Of a stretch of DNA of 64,000 bases, positions 10,764 through 20,897 are shown piece after piece. The number at the start of each line of letters is the position of its first letter. The first letter of the stretch is position 1. The stretch is taken from contig JAEILZ010000001.1 in NCBI GenBank assembly GCA_018873225.1, positions 558,001-622,000 on the forward strand, read 5' to 3'. A program made the position numbers and the translations under genes. Source of the stretch: [Phialemoniopsis] sp. UDSM-2020. Taxonomy: Eukaryota > Ascomycota > Sordariomycetes > Thyridiales > Thyridiaceae. Below the pieces are notes generated by a model. That model had not been told where the DNA came from. It ran no database searches and was given only the letters and a program-made list of their open reading frames with translations.

Positions 10764-11183
10764 CAGAGGGTAAACACTTTGCCCCTTCTTGCGACAACAA
10801 GCAAGTGTGTGGTGCAGCATATTCTATATGCAGAGCAGGCCAGTAACTACATGGATTACAAACGCTTCCGGGTTTATAACTAGACAGTTGATTATAGTTC
10901 AGAAGGCCTTGGAACTGCCAACTACCCCAAAGCTCCGTGCTTTTTTAGATTGCTATTGTGATAGTCTATCAGAGTATGATCAGTCATATCCTCGACGGTC
11001 TCCTTCATCTCATATTAGTCAAGAGAACTGTTGCTTTACTCACCCATTGCTTGATTATCTATACTTGCTTCTCGGGACCACATGTCGCTGCCCCTGGCCG
11101 GATCTTAATTGCTGGAGGCAGCCGGGTCAAATCCTCCTATCGCCTCTCGATCTGGGATGATCGATTCAAGATTCTATTACTAC
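10764..11183. other. Intergenic
   Basis: Convergent spacer. A short stretch at 11124-11134 resembles a pol III B box but no tRNA folds around it. Confidence 0.45.
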
Positions 11184-12460
11184 TCATTTGATCACCTCCT
11201 CCGACGCACCACTCGCGCCGACACTGTGGATCAAAGTGTCTTGAGCTGTGTTGACGAGCCGTGGCACGCTCACTGATCGACCGCACTCACAAAAAACCGC
11301 GGTGAAGGTCGCTTTTGCCGTCTCCGTGTATCTAGTGATACCCGTTAATAAAGAAACATCCGTACCGGCTGAATCAAGGCTGTCTAAGCTGCTGCAGGCT
11401 GTTGAGGTAAGGCTACCCTGCCGCTGCGCGAGCTGGCCCTCAACCTCGGCTAGCTTCCCCTCGCACTCTGTCTTTTTCATCTCGCAGTCCGCTTTCAGTG
11501 CAATCGCGTCGAATAGTCTCTTTTTGTAATTCACGAGTTCGGTTTCGCAGTATTCCTTCTTAGTTTTGAGTTTGTTCGCCTTGTAGGACTCTTCAGCCGA
11601 GACGAGCCTTTCGCAGTGTGTTACCTCGTTTTCGGCCTCCTCCAGCTTTGTCTCAGCAATTTCAACCTCGCCCTGCCACTTTGCAATTTCATTTTGCCGC
11701 TGTATGTCCTCGACTGTGGGAAACTCTGATTGTCGGGACGTGGAGTTCGGTTCCATCCGCCCAGCTTTGTCCAGCTGGGCCATCAACTGCTTGACCTGTG
11801 CCTCCAGCCTCTTATTTCTAAGGACCAATGAGTCGTTTTCGGCAGATGCCGCCGCCAGTGCTGATTCGACAGCTTTCACGTCGCCTTTCAGGGCGTCAAT
11901 GGTAGCCCTCTGCTGGGCCTCCTTCTTGTCGGCGAGATTTAATGCGCTGCGATGAAAAAGGCCTTGTGCATCGGTAACACTGTCCCACTTATCTGTGGCA
12001 TCTCTCCATCGGGTTTCACGATCTTCTTGATGCTTCCTTTGCTCGAAGAGATGGGCTTTCGCTCTTCCGAAGGCAGCTTCTTCATCTTTCAGCTTCTCAA
12101 GTTTGTCGTCGACTTCGCGCCTAAGCGCCTCGCGTTCCGCGATAAGATCGGCGTTCGCAATCTCTAGGTCGTCAATTCTCTGCTTGTCGGGAAATTCGTA
12201 GATCTTTTGAAACCGGTACCGTCTATCTAGCATGCGGGCGAATGGTCAGGTCTTGAAACAGAGCGCCGGCAGCGACTATACGGCGGCCACGGGTCCCGAA
12301 CAGCGCGCCCCGTTTCACCCTTGGGTGAAACAAAGTCGATAGGGTTGAAAGAAATGTGAAACACACTATCAATACTTGAGTTACCTCCACTACCTCCCTC
12401 AGCCGTTGCTGTTCCGCCCTGAGCATCGCCGCCCTGGTAAATGACCCCCTTCTCCGGCAT
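11184..12460 (-). CDS. Glycine-rich start fused to a long coiled coil, unknown
   Basis: Model of 372 residues: exon 12460-12385, intron 12227-12384 (158 bp, GTAACT...GCTAG, phase 1), exon 12226-11184. The first exon reads MPEKGVIYQGGDAQGGTATA, Gly-rich like its two neighbours. The second is a long heptad-rich coiled coil (about residues 28-275: IDDLEIANADLIAEREAL, then many E/K/A/L heptads), then a Ser/Thr-rich tail. An open in-frame stretch upstream (from about 12545, after a CTCTAG acceptor) may hold another 5' exon, so the true start is uncertain. A shorter protein starting at the ATG at 12233 would consist of the coiled coil alone. No enzyme motif is visible; the role is probably structural or scaffolding. 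Confidence 0.5.
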
Positions 12461-13388
12461 CCGGCTGCGCAGAGCCTCGGCGTCGGAACGGGGTCGCTCG
12501 GCTCTGCGCTCTCCTCTTGTTTCTGACTAGAGGCGGCGCAAAGGTCTCATAGATCTTAAAGGCGGTTTGTAGCGGCCAATGGCCCCATGCCATGACCACC
12601 TCGAAGGGGCAGCCTGGCGTTGGTAGTGAGTATGTCGTGCAGGAGGCGTTGCTAAAACACAGGAGGGCGGGGTTCCCACACGCCGAGAGTCATGATCTAC
12701 GAGCGCTGCATTGAGCGATGTCACGTGAAGAGGCTGAGTTGGCGATCCCGGAGTAATCGAGCTCATGTTGGAGCTGAGGAGTGGGCGGCTGAGCGAGGTG
12801 GTGTGCCGACTGCCACATCGGGTAACGTTCATTGCAAATGTTTGAAGCCTCGACCACAATTTACATCATTCGTAGGCCAGGCCTTCCTTCATAAAGTCTG
12901 GGAGCTATTCTGTGGGCGATCTGCCGTCGATCACGCAGACCTTAACGTCTTCCACAAGTCGTTGTTGGAGGCTTACTCAGAATTGAAGAAACCAATTATT
13001 CATCAGCCTTCGCCCTAGTACCGAAGCAAAAGCAAGAACCTGTGCGATAAGATGCTCAATATGTGCAGATTGTTCCCTTCTAAAGATTTTGTGATTGCGA
13101 CTATAGGTGCGTTGTTAGTGTTGCAAAGAGTTCGAGGCATGATGGTAGGATGGAAGGCTACACTAGATGGCTAAACAGCTCGAAAACCGCTCTTACAGAA
13201 GGAGCATTGAAAGGAACTATACAGGCCCGAAAATTACTTTGGGTGGCAGAGTACATAGCACGTCATAAACGAATCAAGTAATGATACAGAGCGGACGGAC
13301 ATGCCTCCCAAACGCTCGGTGAGCCACAATTTCTATTGGTGAAAATGGAACACTCTCAGGATAAGATAGGCTTTCAGGAGGTAAACCA
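12461..13388. other. Intergenic
   Basis: No complete gene is supported. The left ~100 bases may include a 5' exon of the coiled-coil gene. Open frames at 12527-12859 have no recognisable features. Confidence 0.4.
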
Positions 13389-14627
13389 TCAAAGTTGGGT
13401 ACAGGTCGAGATATTTCTACACTGCTTCGAAGGTCGCGTAAGCATGAAAGGTGCGCCGACGTGGCACGCTTCTTTGTGAGTCGCCATGAACCTGCCCCAG
13501 AATTCCGTGAACGCTTCCTTCGTCAGCTGCTTGACCAGCTTATCCCTCCTCACAAATCCACCGACCTCGACCTTGTGGACCTGCTCCATCAAAAAAGTTT
13601 CAAGAGCCTCGATGTGAAGTGGCTCGATCCTCCGAACAATGGGTCCCGTCTCTTTGCGAAAGATGATGTAGCTCTGACTCCAGTGCTGGCCCTCCTTCTC
13701 GACCTTCAGTAAGCGGCTTAGCTTGATACTGCTAGACCGGACTTTGGTTCCGCGCGGCAATTGCTGATTTCCCAAGTCTGGCAGTTGAACCTCCACAAAT
13801 ACCAACAGACCATGACCGTTGACCGAGTCCCAGTGGATTGCGCCAGCATGGCGCCAGTAGAGTTGGGGCTTGAGCCCAGAGAGGAGTGTGAATGGAAAAC
13901 AAGACTGGTCGAGGGCCATCGTCTCGCTCAACGCGATTGGCTGCAAATTCGGGACGCCAAACATCGCCATGTCCTTGGCGGTGTTGAGTTTGATGCCCGG
14001 GTAAGCGTCCCCATGGTGGCGGCTCTCGTCCATGAGTGCGTTGTTCTTCGGGTACGCTTGCAGGTGGTCGACGATGGCGCGAAAGTCTCGCATGTTGAGG
14101 TGGTCAGCGTAACTAACAGCCAGAACCGGGCCTCTCCAGTCGTATGCGACACCCTTCAAGGGGCTGAGCGACTCGATCGAGAGATTGCCGTCGTACGCAT
14201 ACTTGTCTTTGGTCGTGTGGTCGACGTAGATGAGGTAGATGGTCTGCGTGCGGACTCGGATTGCCGGACAGGTTTCGACTTCCAGCTTCGTCATGTTGTG
14301 GCTGTCGGTGTGGGGTCCCAAAATGCTCTCGCACTCCCAGTAGTCGTTGCGAAGTCTGTTGATCCACACAAAGCGAGGGTGCGCATCTTTGTCCGGGAAG
14401 AGAATGGCTCTGCCATGGCTTGGAGACGGGGGCTTGCTGGGATCGAAGTCGCGAAGGCTGCGACAGAGTAGCTCATGGATCGGTTTGTCGACCTCTCTGC
14501 AGTCTTCGTTGCAGTACCGAATATCTTTGCAGGGCGGGCACTCGATGGATTCGTTTTCGCCTGTCACCTCACCACACGTGGCGCAGGTGAGCAAGACCGA
14601 TATTGGGATCGGCTCCAGGCCAGTCAT
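13389..14627 (-). CDS. MYND-type zinc-finger protein
   Basis: Intronless, 412 residues from the ATG at 14627. A MYND finger lies at about residues 14-55: CATCGE, then a CPPC pair, YCNEDC, and the final His/Cys pair in HELLC. MYND fingers bind proline-rich partner peptides. The remaining ~350 residues show no SET or other catalytic domain I can name, though they look folded (many aromatic and charged residues, few low-complexity runs). This architecture, an N-terminal MYND with a long lineage-specific tail, is common in Pezizomycotina. Partner and role are unknown. The GC-rich body gives a long antisense frame (13761-14471), rejected. Confidence 0.8.
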   Translation of the reverse strand: MTGLEPIPISVLLTCATCGEVTGENESIECPPCKDIRYCNEDCREVDKPIHELLCRSLRDFDPSKPPSPSHGRAILFPDKDAHPRFVWINRLRNDYWECESILGPHTDSHNMTKLEVETCPAIRVRTQTIYLIYVDHTTKDKYAYDGNLSIESLSPLKGVAYDWRGPVLAVSYADHLNMRDFRAIVDHLQAYPKNNALMDESRHHGDAYPGIKLNTAKDMAMFGVPNLQPIALSETMALDQSCFPFTLLSGLKPQLYWRHAGAIHWDSVNGHGLLVFVEVQLPDLGNQQLPRGTKVRSSSIKLSRLLKVEKEGQHWSQSYIIFRKETGPIVRRIEPLHIEALETFLMEQVHKVEVGGFVRRDKLVKQLTKEAFTEFWGRFMATHKEACHVGAPFMLTRPSKQCRNISTCTQL

Positions 14628-16642
14628 TGTGGCGGCGCCGCTTTGGAATTGCGTTGTCGATGAAAGCAATATTCTCGAATGCCGATGGTTGTTTGATGGG
14701 TGATGATCAAGAGACTGGTCAAAGCCAAAGGTTTGTCAAAGTTCAAAGGTATCTCGCTGAGATGGTCACGACTGTCTCCGAAGTGAATGACTTGTTTCTG
14801 ACTACTAGCTCACTTTCACTTCAAGGGAATGGCTATTGTACCAGGTGAATTCGCACCCTGAACAATAAAACTTTACTGAGACTGACTCTGGGCAATCTGG
14901 CAAACCACTTCACCGAACCGTTAAGAAACCTAATCAGTGGACAGCATTGCAAACAACTAAAGTCACACGCGTCCGTAGTGAATACAAAACACCTTTGCAT
15001 GAAATGAGAGAGAGCATAAAGGCAGTCACAACATGTACGTATGGGGAGTTATTTGCCTCTCCACGGAGAGAATCGTGCTTGATACACAAAGAGAAAGAGC
15101 ACAGGAGACATATTGAGATGCAATAAGAAGTGTGGCTGGACCATTTATATCCAGAAAAGTTTTGTATTCAAGGTGGCCAGTGGGCGAAGGAAGATAGATA
15201 TAAGACTGACTGGCGCATTCCTTCGACATAGGTTAAGGTAAGTAGTAAATTAGCACAATAACGTTGGTTTAGGACGATAAAAAAACACGATAGGGTATCT
15301 TAAAGTGGCAAGGACGCTCCAAGCTACGCGCCTTGTGGGCGAATTGGCGCGAAAATTGCTATCGAGAAAATGCTTAGACAGGTGTCATTGGGATTTCTCT
15401 GGGAACAGGAAGATGTACCCGCACAGGCCGCACCATAATGAAGTAACATCTCCTCTTCTTGGACTTTATCGTTCAACTTCTTGCGGAGTCATTTGGGGTA
15501 GTGTCCACTTGGAGTGTCCGGATATGGCAGTGAGGATCAAGAGTCTCATTCCTAGGGCACATTCTGAAGACTGCGTGGAGGAACTTTCCGTCAGTGACTC
15601 CCCACACAACACTAACACGTTTATCATTATCCATTTTGATACGAGTCTCTCATTGCTCCTCTGTCTCATATCACCTCAGGAGATATGGCGATCATCGTCC
15701 GACATGTCGCGTACGTACAACAGCCACGAACTGGAACTCATTTATCGTTCGGTTTCCTGACCTGTTCTTTTCATCAAAGACTTCTCTTCCAAACTTTTTA
15801 CTCTAACCTCCTGAGCACGGAGTCATCGTTTTTTACAATGGTCGTCACAGTCCAAATTTTCCCGACACGATCAATGTCTAGTGTCCGACCTTGTTTGGAC
15901 AACATAAAGGTATCATTGCCTTTCAACGTAGACCCGGATCACTGCTGCAGTCACTCAAGATCTCTGGGGGCAGACGTCACAATCATGCTGTTTTTCAACT
16001 CAGTGAGACAAGACGAAGACCAGGAATGTCTGAGGTTCTCCCTTTGCCGACGTCAAACACGTCTCGCGAAACTCGATTCTGTTACGTGTAGGAGATTCGG
16101 CAGTACTTTCCGGCGTTTCCGCATTCAGACACGGTTCTGAACCAGTCTTGGAACTTCTAGACTCGAAAGGGTAGAGGCCCTAGGGGCATCTCCCCAATTC
16201 GGCGTTGTCATTGGCTGGCATTCATGCCTGACAGCGATCTACATGCCAGGTTCCACCACCTCAACTTTATCGACTATGGCGGGTCCACAACTCCAAGAAA
16301 AGATCTTCAACCTAATGGAATGTCCATCACCAAATCTGCAGCATGACAGTGATGATCTCATTCTATCACGAGGTTGTCGTGCACACAAACAACACGTGAA
16401 GCACATGCGGTGATAATCACCAGAAGAGTTGAATGAGCATGGCCCAAACGTTGAGAACATGAGCATGATATTGTCAGGTATGGGTATAAGTATCGAGCTC
16501 TTCTCCCCGTCGATCTTACTGCTCGGATCCATTTCAGCATCAATCAGTGTCCGCAATTCAAAGCTCTTTTAGTTCCACTCTTCTCCACTCATCACTTTCA
16601 ACGGTTCTCTCGCTGAGCAAGCCCACCAGCCCTACCAACAAG
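14628..16642. other. Gene-poor 2-kb stretch
   Basis: Several short frames but none with recognisable features, splice context or codon use like the neighbours. The last ~300 bases are presumably the promoter of the small secreted protein, which has a CT-rich leader. Confidence 0.45.
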
Positions 16643-17026
16643 ATGCAATTCTCCACTGTTTTCATCGCCGTCTTCGCTGCTGCCGGTGCCCTGGCCGCGC
16701 CTGCTACCAACGAGGCTGACCAGTCCCCTGTGCGCAGGCAGAATGGCACCGATGCTGGTGTTGGCGACATTCCCGGCGTGAACAACCCTACAGGCCACAA
16801 CGACGAGTGCGGCTTCGCCAGCGACATCTGCAGGCCTGGCAAGGGCTTCTACGATTGCGATGCCCAATGCAAGAGTTGCGAGGGCAAATGGGGCAAGTAC
16901 AGCTGGGGTCGCTGCTGCGGCGTCACTACTCTGTAAGTATTCACTTAATTCCTCAGTGCTATAATCAACTCGATGCTGACTAGTCACCTCTGTCAAGGTC
17001 TTGCTGCTGCTACTACTAGGTACTGA
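16643..17026 (+). CDS. Small secreted cysteine-rich protein (effector-like)
   Basis: Two exons (16643-16932 and 16984-17026; 51-bp intron GTAAGT...ACTAG, phase 2) give 110 residues. Residues 1-18 form a signal peptide (MQFSTVFIAVFAAAGALA), followed by a short pro-region ending in a Kex2-like RRQ at about 30-32. The mature part carries Cys residues in ECG, IC, DC, QC, SC and RCC, and splicing adds an eighth Cys in HLCQG, giving an even number for four disulfides. An upstream in-frame ATG at 16547 would bury the signal peptide, so 16643 is preferred. Size, secretion and Cys content fit apoplastic effectors or antimicrobial peptides; I know no specific homologue. Confidence 0.8.
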
Positions 17027-18556
17027 AGGGAGGATAACGCCTGATGATATGAGGGAATGACTGTACATGCCTCAACAGGCGCAGTGGTTATATCTATGAA
17101 GCTCTAAGATAGTCAACGCTTTTACGAGCCAATGTTACAAGTAAATGTCGAACTATGATTCCTCCTTTTCACTAGTAAGTGGGTGACAGATTCGTTGATG
17201 GTTTGTCAGCTTGATGTACCTCAATTCTTAACTAGTCACCCTGGGTTATCCCACTGCCTAAGAATGTAAGGATCGTTCAGTTTGTTAGTGTTTTGGGTAG
17301 AGATTGATCCAAAACCGTCAACCTTTCTGACACCCACTTGACTAGGAACGTTGTGAGTAAGGGGCGTAGCAATTTCTCATCGGATGACATCCCGTTGCCA
17401 ATCGTGATCCCTGCTCTGTGTGATCCTTGCGAAGGAATCCTTATCCGAAAAGCCGAACACTCCGCGCCTCCCCTGTCGCAAACAACAAATGTTAGTCACT
17501 GATTGCTAGGAGCGATTGAACAGAGTCGAGGTGGAAGTGTTATCGTCAATTGTTCAAAAGAACCTTCTCAGTCGAGGGGCACCATGTGTTACGGACGAAA
17601 TAGAGTTGTCATAAGGTATCATCGCGCACGGGAAGCAATCGCGCAACGACTCGGGAAGGTCTCCGTACCTGGTGGGACATCATCGTGGTCCAGGCGTTCT
17701 CGGTTGGACCCGAAGCCATGGTTGGTGCATGGGCAGGGGCCAAAGATCGCCTAGCCACCTTGGCGCTGTGATCCTTATCACCCGCATTAATTTCAAGGGC
17801 CTGGCTTCCAGCCTGGACTTCCCACCACATCCGCACTTCCAGAAACGCAAATGAAGTCTGCGATGATCAGAACTTGTATTCTTTTAGCTAGTCGTAAGTT
17901 ATGGATCGAGGAGAGGAAATATCCATCAGCACAAAGCAGGGAATTCCGACATCCCCGAATGCTGCAGGGATACAGAGAGAACGTGCTACATAGAGCATCA
18001 GGGGAAGTTAATCTACCTGGATCGGCGGTACGAGATCTTGTTACACCACTAATCTTATGACGTGTTGAGGATTGGTGGGATTTGGGAACGTGCATGCACT
18101 TCACTGAGATGTTTCCAGAACGCGCGCGATGACAGAAAGACGGCGTGTTTCAAACGCTGGCCCCAAAAGTTGACGGACAAGGGTCTCCGTGCGTCTGTCA
18201 GCCCACCTGCAACCTCCACTCGAAAGGCTCATCCCTGCTCGTGAACCGATTTCTCCTTGGAGGGCTGGAGCCGCAAATTGTTAGTTCAGACAAAACAATT
18301 TTGAACCCCAGACCATGTCCCGCTTGGCATCATCAAGTCCGTTGACATGTTGAGAGAGAGCACCAGGGTACGGCAACCTTGCTGGCCGTTGGAGTTGAGG
18401 TGGGCTTGTTAGCTTTCGTACAAAAGGAATCATGTCCGCTTCTACAGCCCTTCCGTCACGAACTTCGGTTCACTAGATTCTTTCTGCGTCACCTGTGGCT
18501 ATCCATTCTTTCTTTCAGAAGCTTACCTTTCACGTTCTTTTTTTCTATCCTTCACA
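17027..18556. other. Intergenic with a MITE-like element
   Basis: Contains the 165-bp inverted-repeat element listed next and otherwise no supported gene. The right end is a CT-rich leader before 18557. Confidence 0.5.
17176..17340. mobile_element. MITE-like element, full copy
   Basis: 165 bp with terminal inverted repeats of about 30 bp. The right end (AAAACCGTCAACCTTTCTGA, then CACCCACTTG) pairs with the left end (TAAGTGGGTGACAG, then a more diverged inner part). It is flanked by a perfect 5-bp direct repeat ACTAG at 17171-17175 and 17341-17345, as expected for a target-site duplication. There is no coding capacity. A second copy sharing the inner sequence GGGTAGAGATTGATCCAAAA is at 28512-28655. 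Confidence 0.75.
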
Positions 18557-20392
18557 ATGAAGCTTTCGCTCTTTTTCTTCTCTTCCCTGCTCTCGATCCC
18601 GGCTGTCCGTGGCGCCGGCTTGAGCCCTGACTCTCTTCAATCCCACGTTGACACTCTTTCCCTTGCAAACTCATTCAACCCCGTCAAAGAAGCCTACTGG
18701 ACGGGCTACCCTCATCATCGACGCACTCCGTTCGCTGTTTCTCCGGACGGAAAGACAGGCTACCTTGCCTACCTCGACGCCACCGATACCGATATTCATA
18801 TCCAGCCCCTGGACCCGAAGACCTTCGCCGCCACTGGCACCGCCGTCACTGTCAAGGGTGCCAAGGAGGCCGGCGGTCTAGTAGCCCACGACGATGGCTT
18901 CGCTCTACTTACCAACGAGGCCCTTCCCTCCGGCACGGCCAACGCTCCTCCCGGAGCTACCCCTGTGGCTGTCATCTACCGCTTCGACGCCTCCGGCTCC
19001 CAGAAATGGAAGACCTTCCTCGGCGGCCCGAGTGTCAGCGGATCCATGGGCCTGGTTTCCTCCCCCGACATCAACGGTGACCTGACATTCTCGGCCAAGT
19101 CCAACCTGTACGCTGCCTACTTCGTCGTCACCGCCTACTCCGGCTCTGCCAATGGTCACTTCGGCGATGCCGTGCGCTACATCGATGCCTCCGGTACCCT
19201 GAAGAAGATCCAGGGTGCTTCCAGCGACTGGGGTTGCTCCCACAACACCGGCATCGCTCTTGCCTCTGCCGACGAGGCCCCCTTCGCGACCGTCTGTGCC
19301 GAGGACCAGGGCGCCATCTGGCTCAACACCCGCGGCCAGGGCATGTCCACCCAGGGCGTCAAGGTCTCCAACGAGAACACCACCAACGGCGGAAGCGGCG
19401 AGGTCTTTGGCGGCATGAGCGGCTCGTACAGCGGGCTCACCCGCCTCGGCGCCCAAAAGTACATGCTCACCTGGGTCTCGCGCGGCTCCCGGGAGCTCTC
19501 GACCAACGACTGGATGGGCGCCGGCTACACGCACTCGGCCCCGCGCACCAACAACCGCAACGTCGCCGTCGCCGTCTTCTCGGACAAGTTCACCATGGTC
19601 GGCCCGCAGGCCTCGAGCCAGGTCGGCGGCGTCGGCGACGCGCAGATGAAGTGGATCACCGAGGGCGCGGCCGACCGGTCCAACGCGCACGTCGGGTCGT
19701 TTGACGAGGGCAACGCGCTCATCACTTGGGAGGAGATCGCCGAGCCGACCTGCGACTTCATCGCCATGGGCTGCCGCGGCAAGTTCACGGGCAGCTTCTT
19801 CCAGCAGGTCGACGGCAACGGTGCCAAGGTCGGCGAGCCCGTCAAGTCCATGGACACCTTTGTTGCTGGCGACATGGTGACTATGGGCGACGGCCGCGTG
19901 TGCTGGCCCTATGTCCACATGGACTGGTCGCTGGATCGCGCCGGCTTCGGCAGCTCTGCGGCGTCCGTGACCAAGATGTCGTTTGCCTGTGCCAGTCTGA
20001 ACGGCGCTGGCTCCGGTGGATCGACCACTCCCATTGAACCCGAGACCCCCAGTTCGTCTGCAGCCCCTGTCGAGTTGCCCACCGAGACTGCCACTCAGCC
20101 TCCTGCCGAGAACGTCCCTGTGCCAACCGAGCAGCCTGCCGTGAGCCAGACAGATGCACCCGTTCCTGCCCCTTCTTCGAACGACAACAACGAGCCTGTC
20201 CCCACCCAGGATGCAACATCTGAGCCTACTCCCGAGGTCAGCAGCCCTGCCACTGCGGTCGATGAGCCCACCAAAGCTGTGACCCCTACCACCCTTCAGA
20301 CAGTCACCCGCCCTCCCGTTGCGGAGACCGGCGTGCAAGGCTGCCCTGCGGTCCGTCGACGTACTGTGTACGTCACTGCCTCCCAGGCATGA
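18557..20392 (+). CDS. Large secreted protein with Pro/Thr/Ser-rich tail, unknown
   Basis: Intronless, 611 residues. Signal peptide about 1-19 (MKLSLFFFSSLLSIPAVRG). Residues about 30-475 look like one folded domain rich in beta-strand and turn sequences (FAVSPDGKTGYLAYLD, WGCSHNTGIALAS, ALITWEEIAEPTCDF), with several Cys that may pair. The pattern suggests a repeated-strand or propeller-like fold, but I cannot name the family. Residues about 480-590 are Pro/Thr/Ser/Val-rich low complexity, likely O-glycosylated, as in cell-wall-associated proteins. The end (RRRTVYVTASQA) is not a GPI signal. Codon use is strongly GC3-biased in the middle, producing a 499-codon antisense shadow. Confidence 0.8.
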   Translation: MKLSLFFFSSLLSIPAVRGAGLSPDSLQSHVDTLSLANSFNPVKEAYWTGYPHHRRTPFAVSPDGKTGYLAYLDATDTDIHIQPLDPKTFAATGTAVTVKGAKEAGGLVAHDDGFALLTNEALPSGTANAPPGATPVAVIYRFDASGSQKWKTFLGGPSVSGSMGLVSSPDINGDLTFSAKSNLYAAYFVVTAYSGSANGHFGDAVRYIDASGTLKKIQGASSDWGCSHNTGIALASADEAPFATVCAEDQGAIWLNTRGQGMSTQGVKVSNENTTNGGSGEVFGGMSGSYSGLTRLGAQKYMLTWVSRGSRELSTNDWMGAGYTHSAPRTNNRNVAVAVFSDKFTMVGPQASSQVGGVGDAQMKWITEGAADRSNAHVGSFDEGNALITWEEIAEPTCDFIAMGCRGKFTGSFFQQVDGNGAKVGEPVKSMDTFVAGDMVTMGDGRVCWPYVHMDWSLDRAGFGSSAASVTKMSFACASLNGAGSGGSTTPIEPETPSSSAAPVELPTETATQPPAENVPVPTEQPAVSQTDAPVPAPSSNDNNEPVPTQDATSEPTPEVSSPATAVDEPTKAVTPTTLQTVTRPPVAETGVQGCPAVRRRTVYVTASQA

Positions 20393-20897
20393 AGCACTTG
20401 ACATTCACGAGTGACCATAAAAGACACTGAGATCTTCCTGTACATATTTATTATATCCAGCTAGATGTTGCGAATTCAATTTACAAAATTTGGCGGCGTG
20501 ACCACAGCTCAATCTCGTCGCTGTATGTACGGTGGACTATCTATGTCAAACCCTGCATATTGCGAGGTCTAACGCTTGGAGATTCGGTTATATGTGTTGT
20601 TCAACTTCTAAATCCGAGTGCTTGGGGGAAAAAAACATGCAGCGCCAATTTGACAAAACAAAAGTACTTGGGGCAATGATACTTGGGACTTGCAGATTTA
20701 GGAACACATATCATGCAAGCATAATGCATTTCTTCCATTGGGCACATCTGATATATGTTGTATCGAGTGAAAGACTATCGACATCGATAACACTTTGTTA
20801 TACGCTTGAATATCTTGTCAAGGTCCAAATCTGAATACTCCAACCAACGGCTTTCTGGCCACTATAACTAGTAGCGGTCCATTAGGACACATTGCCG
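20393..20897. other. Intergenic, AT-rich 3' region
   Basis: Convergent spacer between two stops; AT-rich, no supported gene. Confidence 0.5.

Noticed and set aside
11124..11134. GGGTCAAATCC, like a pol III B box
   Set aside because: No A box or cloverleaf can be formed around it.
13761..14471. 236-codon plus-strand frame opposite the MYND protein
   Set aside because: Antisense to a gene with a clear MYND finger.
18905..20404. 499-codon minus-strand frame opposite the large secreted protein
   Set aside because: Shadow of a GC3-biased plus-strand gene; composition is Gly/Ala/Arg/Asp/His from codon complement and it has no family features.
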